Source of the DNA: DASQBT01 sp049578545 | GTDB lineage: Bacteria > Pseudomonadota > Gammaproteobacteria > Burkholderiales > Thiobacillaceae | NCBI GenBank assembly: GCA_049578545.1 | Contig: JBAUMF010000063.1 | Location: 1-22,494, forward strand | Length of the DNA stretch: 22,494 nucleotides | Reading direction: 5' to 3' | Shown here: one piece after another, positions 16,188 through 22,494 of the stretch | Layout: each line of letters starts with the position of its first letter | Position numbering within the stretch: the first letter of the stretch is position 1 | The notes under the pieces: model-generated | Seen by the model: the letters and a program-made list of their open reading frames with translations, nothing else | Told to the model about the DNA's origin: nothing | The model's database searches: none | Program-made: the position numbers and the translations under genes

Positions 16188-16736
16188 TCAACGGTGACGG
16201 GTAAAAGGGAGAAGGGTGGTATGAAGCTGATCGGCGCTTATCCCGCCTATATGCCGACTGACCAACTTGCCGGTTGAGTCTATTACCACGGTGAAGGGTA
16301 GTCCTCCAGACTGATTGCCCAACTGCCTTTGCAGTTCGAGGGCACTGTCTTCTCCCAGCAGCAAGGGGTAATTAATGCCCAGTTCGCGCGCAAAGTCGTT
16401 CACTTTGTTGCCCTGATCGATGGCGACGCCGACAAATTGTACGTTTTTGTCAGCCAGTTCACGCTGTAGTCTGACAAACCCTGGGATTTCCTCGCGGCAA
16501 GGCGGGCACCAGGTCGCCCAGAAATTAACAACCAGCACTTTGCCGCGCCATTGCGACAACGCTTGGCGCTGGCCGTCAAGATCAGAAAACGCAGCTGCGA
16601 GAACAGTCTCGCCGTTGGCTTCGGCATTTCGTGCAGTCTTCTGTGGGGCAGATTCGTGCAATCGAGTCGAGACCAGCAGCCCGCCAACCAGGGCTGCCCC
16701 CGCAGCCAGCAAAACCAGGATGTGATGCGACTTCAC
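16188..16736 (-). CDS. TlpA/ResA-type membrane-anchored thioredoxin
   Basis: The 182-residue protein has an uncleaved N-terminal anchor (about residues 6-24) and a periplasmic thioredoxin fold. The redox motif is WCPPC with C77 and C80 (NFWATWCPPCREEIPGF), and the cis-Pro region is GGLPFTVVID. Such proteins reduce disulfides in the periplasm, for example in apocytochrome c or metal-centre maturation, using electrons from DsbD or CcdA. DsbD is encoded directly upstream, which supports a functional link. The start is GTG with AGG 9 nt upstream. aroQ begins 168 bp downstream. Confidence 0.9.
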   Translation of the reverse strand: MKSHHILVLLAAGAALVGGLLVSTRLHESAPQKTARNAEANGETVLAAAFSDLDGQRQALSQWRGKVLVVNFWATWCPPCREEIPGFVRLQRELADKNVQFVGVAIDQGNKVNDFARELGINYPLLLGEDSALELQRQLGNQSGGLPFTVVIDSTGKLVSRHIGGISADQLHTTLLPFTRHR

Positions 16737-17087
16737 ACTGAGACGCCTGAATAACTACCTCCTGGCCGCGCGCGCGGCCAGGAGAAATGACCCATGCAAC
16801 GTGACTTCTCGGAAGAAACGCGCATAGTGGAGCCGGCCGCTGCAGCCCAGCAGATTTTCGCCAGCACTGGCCGATTCCTGCATGCGGGACCCCTCACATT
16901 CGGACCACGGTGCCGCGCGCGAAGCGTTGCGCCAGTCATGATCGTTCCGCTAAGCCGCGCGGCGCGACACAGCAGGCGGTGCCGGCCAAACCGCAGGGCC
17001 CTTTGGTTTGCGTGAAACATGTCCATCCGCGCCGTCGGGCACCTCGTATCTGAACCTGTCTCGCGGCTAACGTGGCTCATGTTGGAT
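16737..17087. other. 351-bp spacer between dsbD and tlpA without a recognised gene
   Basis: The spacer is GC-rich. It contains a perfect 26-bp palindrome near the tlpA start. A 73-codon plus-strand frame (16794-17015) follows a GGAG, and a 115-codon minus-strand frame lies at 16733-17080. Neither shows a recognisable domain. Both are rich in Arg/Ala, as out-of-frame reading of GC-rich DNA tends to be. A gene relic or regulatory spacer are both possible. Confidence 0.4.
16759..16784. repeat. Perfect 26-bp palindrome upstream of tlpA
   Basis: CTCCTGGCCGCGC is followed at once by its exact reverse complement, with no loop. It lies 23 bp before the tlpA GTG on the minus strand, so it would sit in the tlpA leader or promoter. 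There is no T run on either side, which argues against a simple terminator. As RNA it would form a very stable stem and could occlude translation; as DNA it could be a dimer-binding site. Confidence 0.6.
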
Positions 17088-19418
17088 TTATTCAGGCAAG
17101 CCTAAGGCCTGACCGATGCTGGCAAGGAATTTGTCGCTCGGCTCGTAACCCACAACCTTATAGTCAGACTGTTGGCCCGCCTTATTCCAGAAGATGATTC
17201 CAGGCGGCCCGAACAGTCCAAAACGTTTGAGCATGGCTTTGTGCTCATCGCTGTTGCTGGTGACGTCGGCCTGAATAAGTACCGCGTTCTTCAGGCTGTC
17301 GCGGACCTTGGAGTCGGAAAATGTAAACTTCTCCATTTCCTTGCATGACACGCACCAATCGGCAAAGAAATCGAGCATCACCGGCTTGCCGGCGGCCTTC
17401 GCTTCGCTGAGCTTGATGTCGAGCTCAGCGATGGATTTCACCTGGTCAAAATTCAGTTGGGTAGTTTCAGCTACAGCGGCAGCGGAAGCGCCGGCAGACA
17501 GGCCACCCTTGTATACGGCGAGCGGCTGCAGGATGTCACGGCTACCGCCCAACGCCCCCAGTACAAGGGAAAGGCCTGCTATCAGCGCCACAACGCCAAC
17601 GCCTTTCCACAGCCGCTTCCATCCCGTTGCGTGCTGTGGCAGCGGATCGAGGGCATGCAGGTAAACCGCAGAAATTATAAGCAATGCGGCCCACAGCAGC
17701 ATGCTGACCCAGTTGGGCATGAGCGGCGAAATCAGCCAGATCGCCACGCCGATCATCAGCACGCCGAAGAAGGCTTTCACGCCATTCATCCAACCTCCTG
17801 CCTTTGGCAGCAGTGCGCCTGCGGAAAGGCCGACCGCCAGCAGCGGCATGCCCATGCCGAGAGCAAGAGTGAACAGCGCCCAGCCGCCCAACGCCACATT
17901 GCCGGTATGTGCGATATAGGCCAGCGCGGCGGCGAGCGGCGGCGCAACGCAGGGGCCGACAATTAATGCAGACAGAGCCCCCATGGCAAACACGGCGGTC
18001 AGGTGACCACCGTGCAGCTTGTTGCTGGCTTCGGTCAGTTTGCTTTGCAAGGCCGAAGGTAGTTGCAGTTCGAAGAAGCCGAACATGGAAAGCGCCAGCG
18101 CAATGAAAATGGCTGCACCGATCCCAAGGGCGACTGGGTTTTGCAGCGCATTCGAGATAAGCGTACCGGATTTGGCGGCGAGAACGCCCGCGATCGCATA
18201 CGTGATCGCCATGCCAAGTACATAAGCCAAGGCGAGGAAAAAGCCGCTGGTTTTGGTGACATGCCTTTGACCAGCGATGATTCCAGAAAGAATCGGAATC
18301 ATCGGGAACACGCAGGGCGTGAGAGACAGCAACAGGCCAAAACCAAAGAAGGCACCCATTATGGCCCAGAAGTTGCCACCCTTGAGCACCCGTTCGATCT
18401 TGCTCAGGTCGGACCCGCCCTCTGTTGGCCCGGCCGGCGCCGCTTTCATTTCCACATTACCTGACGCGGCGACCGGACCGGATGCGCCAGTCAGGCTGAA
18501 GGTTTGCGTGTTGGGCGGGTAGCACACGCCCGCATCCTGATTGCAACCCTGGTAGGTAACAGCTACATCAAGTGCCTGGCCTACAGCGGGTGCGCGGTTG
18601 AGGTGTGCCTTCACTTCGAAATCGTGGTGATACACCTCAACCTTGCCGAAGGCCGGGTCATCCTTGATGTCCCCGGCCGGGCTGTCGATATGGTTAACGG
18701 TGATGCCAACCGGAATCTTGACGTCAAATTTCAGCCGGTCGCGGTACAGATAACAGCACGGGTTGATGGTGTAGCGTGCAACGAGCGTTTGTGGATCGCT
18801 GAACATGACATCAACCTTGTATGCTTTATCGGGCGGTACGATGTCCATGGGACCCGCCGCATCTTCCGTCAGGGTTCGCAGTCCAGTAAGGGCAGATTTG
18901 GACTGGACAACAGGTGTTGTGGAAAGTGGCGCTATAGATTCAACTGGACTCGTGGCCTTCGGTACCGCTGCTTCTTCTGAGGGTCGAGGTGCTTCTAGAG
19001 CAGAAAGCTTGAGGTTGCTCGTTTGGGTAATGGGCGTGTAGCACAGTCCCGCATCTGCACAACCCTGATAGGTTGCCTTCAGCGTGACGGGCAGTATGCC
19101 GCCGGCGCTTCGCTGCACAGGCAGCTTGATGGCCAGCTCGGCGCGATGAATTTCCACTTCCCCGAACGAGTCATCTTTCTTGAGTTTGCCCGCTGGAATA
19201 ACCGGTTGGCCGAGCTTGGCGCCATGCAGTTCGAATTTGAACTTCTTGTGATACAAGTAATAGCCGTCAGCAATCTGCCAGCGCGCTTCCAGGGTTTGCG
19301 CATCCAGCGCCTTGGCAGAAAACTTGAAGGCCTCATCCGGATCAAGAAAATCGTCAGGCCGGGCGGATAAGGCCGCCAGACTGAGGAGGGAAAAGATTAA
19401 GTACGGAAGAATTTTCAT
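17088..19418 (-). CDS. dsbD: Protein-disulfide reductase DsbD with two N-terminal alpha domains
   Basis: With ATG 19418 (MKILPYLIFSLLSLAALSA signal peptide) the protein has 776 residues. DsbD brings reducing power from cytosolic thioredoxin to the periplasm. The layout is: alpha domain 1 (about 22-138; C120 and C126 in YQGCADAGLCYTP); linker; alpha domain 2 (about 191-309; C292 and C299 in YQGCNQDAGVCYPP); an eight-helix membrane beta domain (about 350-622; C369 in LTPCVFPMIP and C490 in VGPCVAPPL); and a gamma thioredoxin domain (C689 and C692 in DWCVSCKEME). E. coli DsbD (565 residues) has one alpha domain, so this is a tandem duplication. Domain 2 has two extra adjacent Cys (C221, C222) where domain 1 has Tyr-Tyr. 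The longer frame to 19544 overlaps cutA and was rejected. Confidence 0.94.
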   Translation of the reverse strand: MKILPYLIFSLLSLAALSARPDDFLDPDEAFKFSAKALDAQTLEARWQIADGYYLYHKKFKFELHGAKLGQPVIPAGKLKKDDSFGEVEIHRAELAIKLPVQRSAGGILPVTLKATYQGCADAGLCYTPITQTSNLKLSALEAPRPSEEAAVPKATSPVESIAPLSTTPVVQSKSALTGLRTLTEDAAGPMDIVPPDKAYKVDVMFSDPQTLVARYTINPCCYLYRDRLKFDVKIPVGITVNHIDSPAGDIKDDPAFGKVEVYHHDFEVKAHLNRAPAVGQALDVAVTYQGCNQDAGVCYPPNTQTFSLTGASGPVAASGNVEMKAAPAGPTEGGSDLSKIERVLKGGNFWAIMGAFFGFGLLLSLTPCVFPMIPILSGIIAGQRHVTKTSGFFLALAYVLGMAITYAIAGVLAAKSGTLISNALQNPVALGIGAAIFIALALSMFGFFELQLPSALQSKLTEASNKLHGGHLTAVFAMGALSALIVGPCVAPPLAAALAYIAHTGNVALGGWALFTLALGMGMPLLAVGLSAGALLPKAGGWMNGVKAFFGVLMIGVAIWLISPLMPNWVSMLLWAALLIISAVYLHALDPLPQHATGWKRLWKGVGVVALIAGLSLVLGALGGSRDILQPLAVYKGGLSAGASAAAVAETTQLNFDQVKSIAELDIKLSEAKAAGKPVMLDFFADWCVSCKEMEKFTFSDSKVRDSLKNAVLIQADVTSNSDEHKAMLKRFGLFGPPGIIFWNKAGQQSDYKVVGYEPSDKFLASIGQALGLPE

Positions 19419-19447
19419 GAAGCACGATTCTCGGCAGATTCGGATAT

Positions 19448-19771
19448 TTATAAGTCGGTTTCGCGGATTACCCATTGCAAATAGCCTGGCAGCCCCGCTG
19501 CTATTGGGATGGCTAGGATTTCCGGAAGTTCGTAAGGATGGCATTCCTTGAGGCGTTGCTCAAGCATTGGATAGGCCTCGCGCGTTGTTTTTATCATCAG
19601 GGGGATTTCTGAGGACGTTTCCACTTCTCCCTGCCAGCGATAGATGGAGGTGCAGGGCGCGAACAGGCTGACACAGGCCGCCGCCCCGATTTCTACCAAG
19701 AGCCGGGCGGTCTGTTCCGCGCTGGCCTGGTCTGGCAAGGTGGTCATGACAACAAGTATCTCAGTGTCCAT
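19448..19771 (-). CDS. cutA: Divalent-cation tolerance protein CutA
   Basis: The 107-residue protein belongs to the small trimeric CutA1 family, linked in E. coli to copper tolerance. Family blocks are SLFAPCTSIYRWQGEVE (35-51) and HPYELPEILAIPI (78-90). Length is normal. dsbD begins 29 nt downstream; in enterobacteria cutA and dsbD are also adjacent, which supports both calls. No strong Shine-Dalgarno precedes the ATG. The exact molecular function of the family is unsettled. Confidence 0.95.
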   Translation of the reverse strand: MDTEILVVMTTLPDQASAEQTARLLVEIGAAACVSLFAPCTSIYRWQGEVETSSEIPLMIKTTREAYPMLEQRLKECHPYELPEILAIPIAAGLPGYLQWVIRETDL

Positions 19772-19809
19772 GACGAGATTGTAAATCCGGAAGGATTAAT
19801 GTCATGTAG

Positions 19810-19839
19810 TTGAATTGTGCCTGGAAGGTGCAATATAGA
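19810..19839 (+). promoter_or_regulatory. Candidate promoter for fxsA
   Basis: TTGAAT (19810-19815), an 18-bp spacer and TATAGA (19834-19839) precede fxsA. The expected leader is about 20 nt. Both hexamers match the sigma70 consensus at four of six positions. Confidence 0.45.
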
Positions 19840-19864
19840 GTGAACAGCTATATAGAGATTGCTG

Positions 19865-20296
19865 ATGCGCTTTTGGCCGATTGTCATAGTAATGCTGGGT
19901 TTTCCGGTACTGGAAGCCTATATCCTGTTCAAGCTGGCTGGTCTGTATGGCTGGTGGGTGCTGGTGTGGCTCCTGGCGTCCGCTGTGCTTGGCGTCGCGC
20001 TGATCCGGCTTGAACGCGTTGTGTGGGGTGCCCGTATGATTTTCCAGCTTCAGGCGGGTGGATCTCCCTTTTCCGCCCTGTTTGCCAGCGGCCGCATGTT
20101 CCTCGCCGGAGGCCTGCTTATTTTCCCTGGCGTCATTTCCGACGTGATGGCCTTAATTTTGCTGCTTGTTCCCGGTACCTGGCGGCGGCCCAAGGGCAGC
20201 ATACTTAAGGCCGCTAACGACGATGTGATTGAGGGCGAGTTTCGACGGGAGAGCGACCCATTGATTCCAGAGCGGCCGCCACGTCAGGATAGGTGA
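19865..20296 (+). CDS. fxsA: FxsA family membrane protein
   Basis: The 143-residue protein has hydrophobic segments at about 3-24, 28-47 and 76-103, with the FxsA core GRMFLAGGLLIFPGVISDVMA (76-96). In E. coli, FxsA (formerly YjeG) overexpression relieves F-exclusion of phage T7; its normal role is unknown. ATG 19865 is preceded by GAGA about 6 nt upstream, and a TTG two codons earlier is also open. The polar C-terminal tail (about 116-143) is encoded in the 83 bp that overlap the convergent SDR gene. Confidence 0.9.
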   Translation: MRFWPIVIVMLGFPVLEAYILFKLAGLYGWWVLVWLLASAVLGVALIRLERVVWGARMIFQLQAGGSPFSALFASGRMFLAGGLLIFPGVISDVMALILLLVPGTWRRPKGSILKAANDDVIEGEFRRESDPLIPERPPRQDR

Positions 20297-21122
20297 GGCG
20301 GACTTTGAGTTCTTTCCTGACACGCGTGTTGTCTAGAATGCGTGACTCATTGAGGAACGATAGCAAGGCCGGGGACAATACTCGCTGGGCCTCGGCCCGC
20401 GTGATGCGCGGCGTGCGCGGCAGGCCGAAGTAGTCAGCCACCATGTCGAAATAATCGCCCATTTTTCTCACGCTGCCGTCTGTTGCGTGATAGCTGCGGT
20501 TGGGACGGCCCCGGAACAAGGCCAACCAGACGATTTTCGCCAGATCGTCCGCATGAATGTGATTGGTATAGCTGTCCTCTTCCTGCCGCACGGCGGGTGT
20601 CTGTTTCTTGATGCGATCAATGGGCAACCGGTCACCGGCATAAATTCCGGGTGCGCGCAGGATGCTCAGCTGGATGCCGTGGCGCGCCGCAAAGCGCCGC
20701 AACTGGCGTTCCGCATCAACCCGGCGTTTGGCCCGGGCATTCTGTGCTGCCAGCATCCGGGTTTCAAAAACCCTTTCACCATTGCAGTTTCCGTAGACGC
20801 CGCTGGTGCTGATGTACACCATGCGCCGTGGTAGACTGCCCCCCTTCGCAAGCGCGGCAATCAGGCGCCGGGTCCGCGGGTCGCCCTCCGAGTCGCCGGG
20901 AGGTGGGCCAAGATGTAATACCCATCGGGACAGGTTCGAGATGCGATCGAGGCTTGTACGCTGATCCAGGTCTCCACTTACCGGCGTAATGCCCTGCGCA
21001 CGAAGCCGATTGGCCGATTCGGCGGCGCGGGCCAGCGCGCGAACCTTGACGCGTTTATTTTGCCGGGCCAGGCGAGTGCCAATGTCGCCACAACCCACAA
21101 TCAAGAGTCTTTGTTTTTTCAT
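20214..21122 (-). CDS. NAD(P)-binding extended-SDR (epimerase-like) protein, YeeZ-like
   Basis: The 302-residue protein starts with a Rossmann nucleotide-binding motif (LIVGCGDIGTRLA, 7-19) and has YISTSGVYG (103-111), typical of atypical extended SDRs such as E. coli YeeZ. S107 and Y110 are present, but the lysine expected four residues after the tyrosine is not (YGNCNG follows), so classical dehydrogenase or epimerase catalysis is doubtful. The substrate is unknown. No Shine-Dalgarno precedes the ATG. The start codon is 16 bp from that of the divergent reductase, and the 3' end overlaps fxsA by 83 bp on the opposite strand. Confidence 0.85.
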   Translation of the reverse strand: MKKQRLLIVGCGDIGTRLARQNKRVKVRALARAAESANRLRAQGITPVSGDLDQRTSLDRISNLSRWVLHLGPPPGDSEGDPRTRRLIAALAKGGSLPRRMVYISTSGVYGNCNGERVFETRMLAAQNARAKRRVDAERQLRRFAARHGIQLSILRAPGIYAGDRLPIDRIKKQTPAVRQEEDSYTNHIHADDLAKIVWLALFRGRPNRSYHATDGSVRKMGDYFDMVADYFGLPRTPRITRAEAQRVLSPALLSFLNESRILDNTRVRKELKVRLTYPDVAAALESMGRSPVETRPQSHRR

Positions 21123-21138
21123 AGCAGAATTTTAAGCC

Positions 21139-22161
21139 ATGCCTTACCAGGTCACGATTCAGCCAAGCGGCCACCGCTTTACCGTCAACGATGATGAAAC
21201 GATATTGACCGCTGCCCTACGCGAAGGGTTCGCGCTGCCCTATGGGTGCCGCAATGGCGCTTGCGGTTCCTGCAAGGGGAAAGTGCTGCAAGGCAAACTG
21301 GATTATGGCAAATATCAGGAGACGGCTCTTAAGCCTGAGGAGAAAGCCGCTGGCAAGGCGTTATTCTGTGTAGGTAAACCCTGTTCGGATCTGTTGATTG
21401 AAGCCAAGGAGATTTCCGCGGCCAAGGACATTACAGCGAAAACCCTGCCCTGCCGCGTGCAGAAGCTGGAAAAACGGGCCGACGACGTGATGGTCATGCA
21501 GCTCAAGCTGCCTGCCAACGAGCGGCTGCAATACCTCGCCGGCCAGTATCTCGACTTTCTGCTCAAGGAGGGCAAGAGGCGCAGCTATTCCATTGCGAAC
21601 CCGCCGCACGATGATGCGTTCATCGAGTTGCACCTGCGGCATGTTCCGGGTGGCTTGTTTACTGACAACGTATTTTCCACCATGAAGGAAAGGGACATCC
21701 TCCGAATCAACGGCCCGCTGGGCAGTTTTTTCATCCGCGAGGATTCGGACAAGCCGATGATTTTTGTCGCTGGCGGCACTGGTTTTGGCCCAATCAAGGC
21801 AATGCTGTTGCACCTGTTCCAGGAAAAAACGCGGCGCCAGATGATCTTGTATTGGGGCGCGCGCGGCCTGCGGGACTTGTATATGGTCGAACTGCCCGCG
21901 CGATGGCAGCAGGAGCATGCCAATTTCCGTTTCATCCCCGTGTTGTCGGAACCCGGGCCCGGCGACGACTGGAATGGCCGCACCGGCCATGTTCATCAGG
22001 CCGTTCTGGACGACTTCAAGGACCTCTCCGGTTATCAGGTCTACGCCTGCGGCGCGCCGATCATGGTCGATTCGGCGCGGAGTAGTTTCACGCAACGAGG
22101 CCTGCCCGAAGACGAGTTCTTTGCCGATTCCTTTGTCTACGCTGCTGAAAACGGAACGTAG
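21139..22161 (+). CDS. Ferredoxin/FAD/NAD reductase, CDP-6-deoxy-delta-3,4-glucoseen reductase-like
   Basis: The 340-residue electron-transfer protein has three modules. A plant-type 2Fe-2S domain carries cluster ligands C37, C42, C45 and C77 (YGCRNGACGSC). An FAD domain has RSYSIANPP (148-156). An NAD-binding domain has VAGGTGFGPIKAML (210-223) and YACGAPIMV (302-310). This order matches AscD/RfbI-type reductases and the reductase parts of oxygenases. In betaproteobacteria such stand-alone proteins are often annotated as CDP-6-deoxy-delta-3,4-glucoseen reductase without any 3,6-dideoxysugar genes nearby, as here, so the true partner is unknown. No clear Shine-Dalgarno precedes the ATG. Confidence 0.88.
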   Translation: MPYQVTIQPSGHRFTVNDDETILTAALREGFALPYGCRNGACGSCKGKVLQGKLDYGKYQETALKPEEKAAGKALFCVGKPCSDLLIEAKEISAAKDITAKTLPCRVQKLEKRADDVMVMQLKLPANERLQYLAGQYLDFLLKEGKRRSYSIANPPHDDAFIELHLRHVPGGLFTDNVFSTMKERDILRINGPLGSFFIREDSDKPMIFVAGGTGFGPIKAMLLHLFQEKTRRQMILYWGARGLRDLYMVELPARWQQEHANFRFIPVLSEPGPGDDWNGRTGHVHQAVLDDFKDLSGYQVYACGAPIMVDSARSSFTQRGLPEDEFFADSFVYAAENGT

Positions 22162-22407
22162 TACGCCAACCCATTGTTTCCCGATCTTTGCCGCGTCCGT
22201 CATCGCCAATTGTCTCGTCGCACGGCCTCGACCTAGCCCCGGCTGGGGTTACGTGGCCACTCAGCGCCCGGTCGCGAGCCTCTACAGGTGCGCAAGCCGA
22301 AGGCCGGCGTAGCCATGACCATCCATGTTGTCAACCGCGACGACGGCGCAACGATTATGTGCCTAGGCCGAAGTTTGAAGTGTCAACGCGGGGATCAGTG
22401 AGTGATC

Positions 22408-22428
22408 ATGCCGGTTTCGGCATTTTTT
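22408..22428 (+). terminator. Intrinsic terminator
   Basis: ATGCCG (22408-22413), a GTTT loop and CGGCAT (22418-22423) form a perfect 6-bp stem followed by five T. It lies about 250 bp after the reductase stop, so it ends either that transcript or an unseen small RNA or gene. Confidence 0.7.
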
Positions 22429-22467
22429 CCGGCCGGATATGTTCCCATGTAATATGCGATATTGTAC

Positions 22468-22494
22468 TTGACTATCGCTAGTGGGATCCTATCA
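22468..22494 (+). promoter_or_regulatory. Possible promoter cut by the right window edge
   Basis: TTGACT (22468-22473), a 16-bp spacer and TATCA (22490-22494) run to the last base of the window. If the next base is favourable, this would drive a gene outside the window. Confidence 0.3.

Larger units (their letters stand above)
22162..22494. other. 333-bp 3' region without a recognised gene
   Basis: Frames here are short and Arg/Pro-rich, with no recognisable domain. The region holds an intrinsic terminator (22408-22428) and a possible promoter at the right edge (22468-22494). A small inverted repeat (GATCA/TGATC) precedes the terminator. Confidence 0.5.

Noticed and set aside
16947..17060. 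LVCVKHV-like peptide in one plus frame, resembling the start of an electron-transfer flavoprotein beta subunit
   Set aside because: Only about seven residues match, and the frame stops soon after. This is most likely chance.
19419..19544. Upstream extension of dsbD to 19544
   Set aside because: It would overlap most of the cutA 3' end and place 42 residues before a perfect signal peptide.
22188..22481. 97-codon plus-strand frame near the right edge
   Set aside because: Its composition is Arg/Ser/Pro-rich, it has no domain, and it reads through the terminator at 22408-22428.

Overview
The window looks like chromosomal DNA of a betaproteobacterium. Protein features and the gene order tlpA-aroQ-accB-accC-prmA-zinc ribbon/DUF3426 fit the Nitrosomonadales (Gallionella, Sulfuricella and Nitrosomonas relatives) best, but this lineage call is an inference from recognised families, not from a search. 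Almost all genes are housekeeping. I see no phage, transposase, CRISPR array, rRNA or tRNA.

Region 1 (1-9068, minus strand) is a glycine-cleavage block. A sigma70-like promoter (9040-9068) leads directly into a tandem glycine riboswitch (8859-9036) and an intrinsic terminator (8818-8859). Then come gcvT, gcvH, gcvPA, tpx and gcvPB, followed by dgkA, a FimV-like polar/membrane protein, a PfkB-family sugar or nucleoside kinase and the start of a glycine-zipper lipoprotein cut by the window edge. The P-protein is split into two subunits, and a thiol peroxidase gene sits between them. Each of the four spacers in the gcv/tpx cluster is 91-98 bp long and holds an imperfect inverted repeat. By arm sequence the repeats fall into two types, in the mirrored order 1-2-2-1.

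Region 2 (9200-11389) holds dsbB (minus), a divergent Tll0287-like (DUF3365) haem-motif protein (plus) and a conserved lipoprotein of unknown function (minus).

Region 3 (11669-19771, minus strand) reads, in the direction of transcription, cutA, dsbD, a 351-bp spacer with a perfect 26-bp palindrome, tlpA, aroQ, accB, accC, prmA and a zinc-ribbon/DUF3426 membrane protein. It joins periplasmic disulfide and thiol handling (CutA, DsbD, TlpA) to the shikimate pathway, fatty-acid synthesis (biotin carboxylase and its carrier) and ribosomal protein L11 methylation. aroQ to DUF3426 is tightly packed, with overlaps of 35 and 4 nt, a 1-nt gap and one 78-nt spacer carrying a hairpin.

Region 4 (19810-22494) has fxsA (plus), an atypical extended SDR (minus) whose 3' end overlaps fxsA by 83 bp, and a plant-type ferredoxin/FAD/NAD reductase (plus) whose start codon is only 16 bp from that of the SDR. 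A 333-bp tail holds a terminator and a possible promoter for a gene beyond the window.

Several starts were moved from the longest open frame on Shine-Dalgarno or family evidence: gcvT (ATG 8804), the haem-motif protein (GTG 9988), the unknown lipoprotein (TTG 11389), prmA (TTG 13659), accC (ATG 15025), aroQ (ATG 16019), dsbD (ATG 19418) and fxsA (ATG 19865). No clearly new system is visible. The items most worth checking are the mirrored hairpins around tpx in the gcv operon, the doubled DsbD alpha domain, the 16-bp divergent start pair and the unknown lipoprotein.
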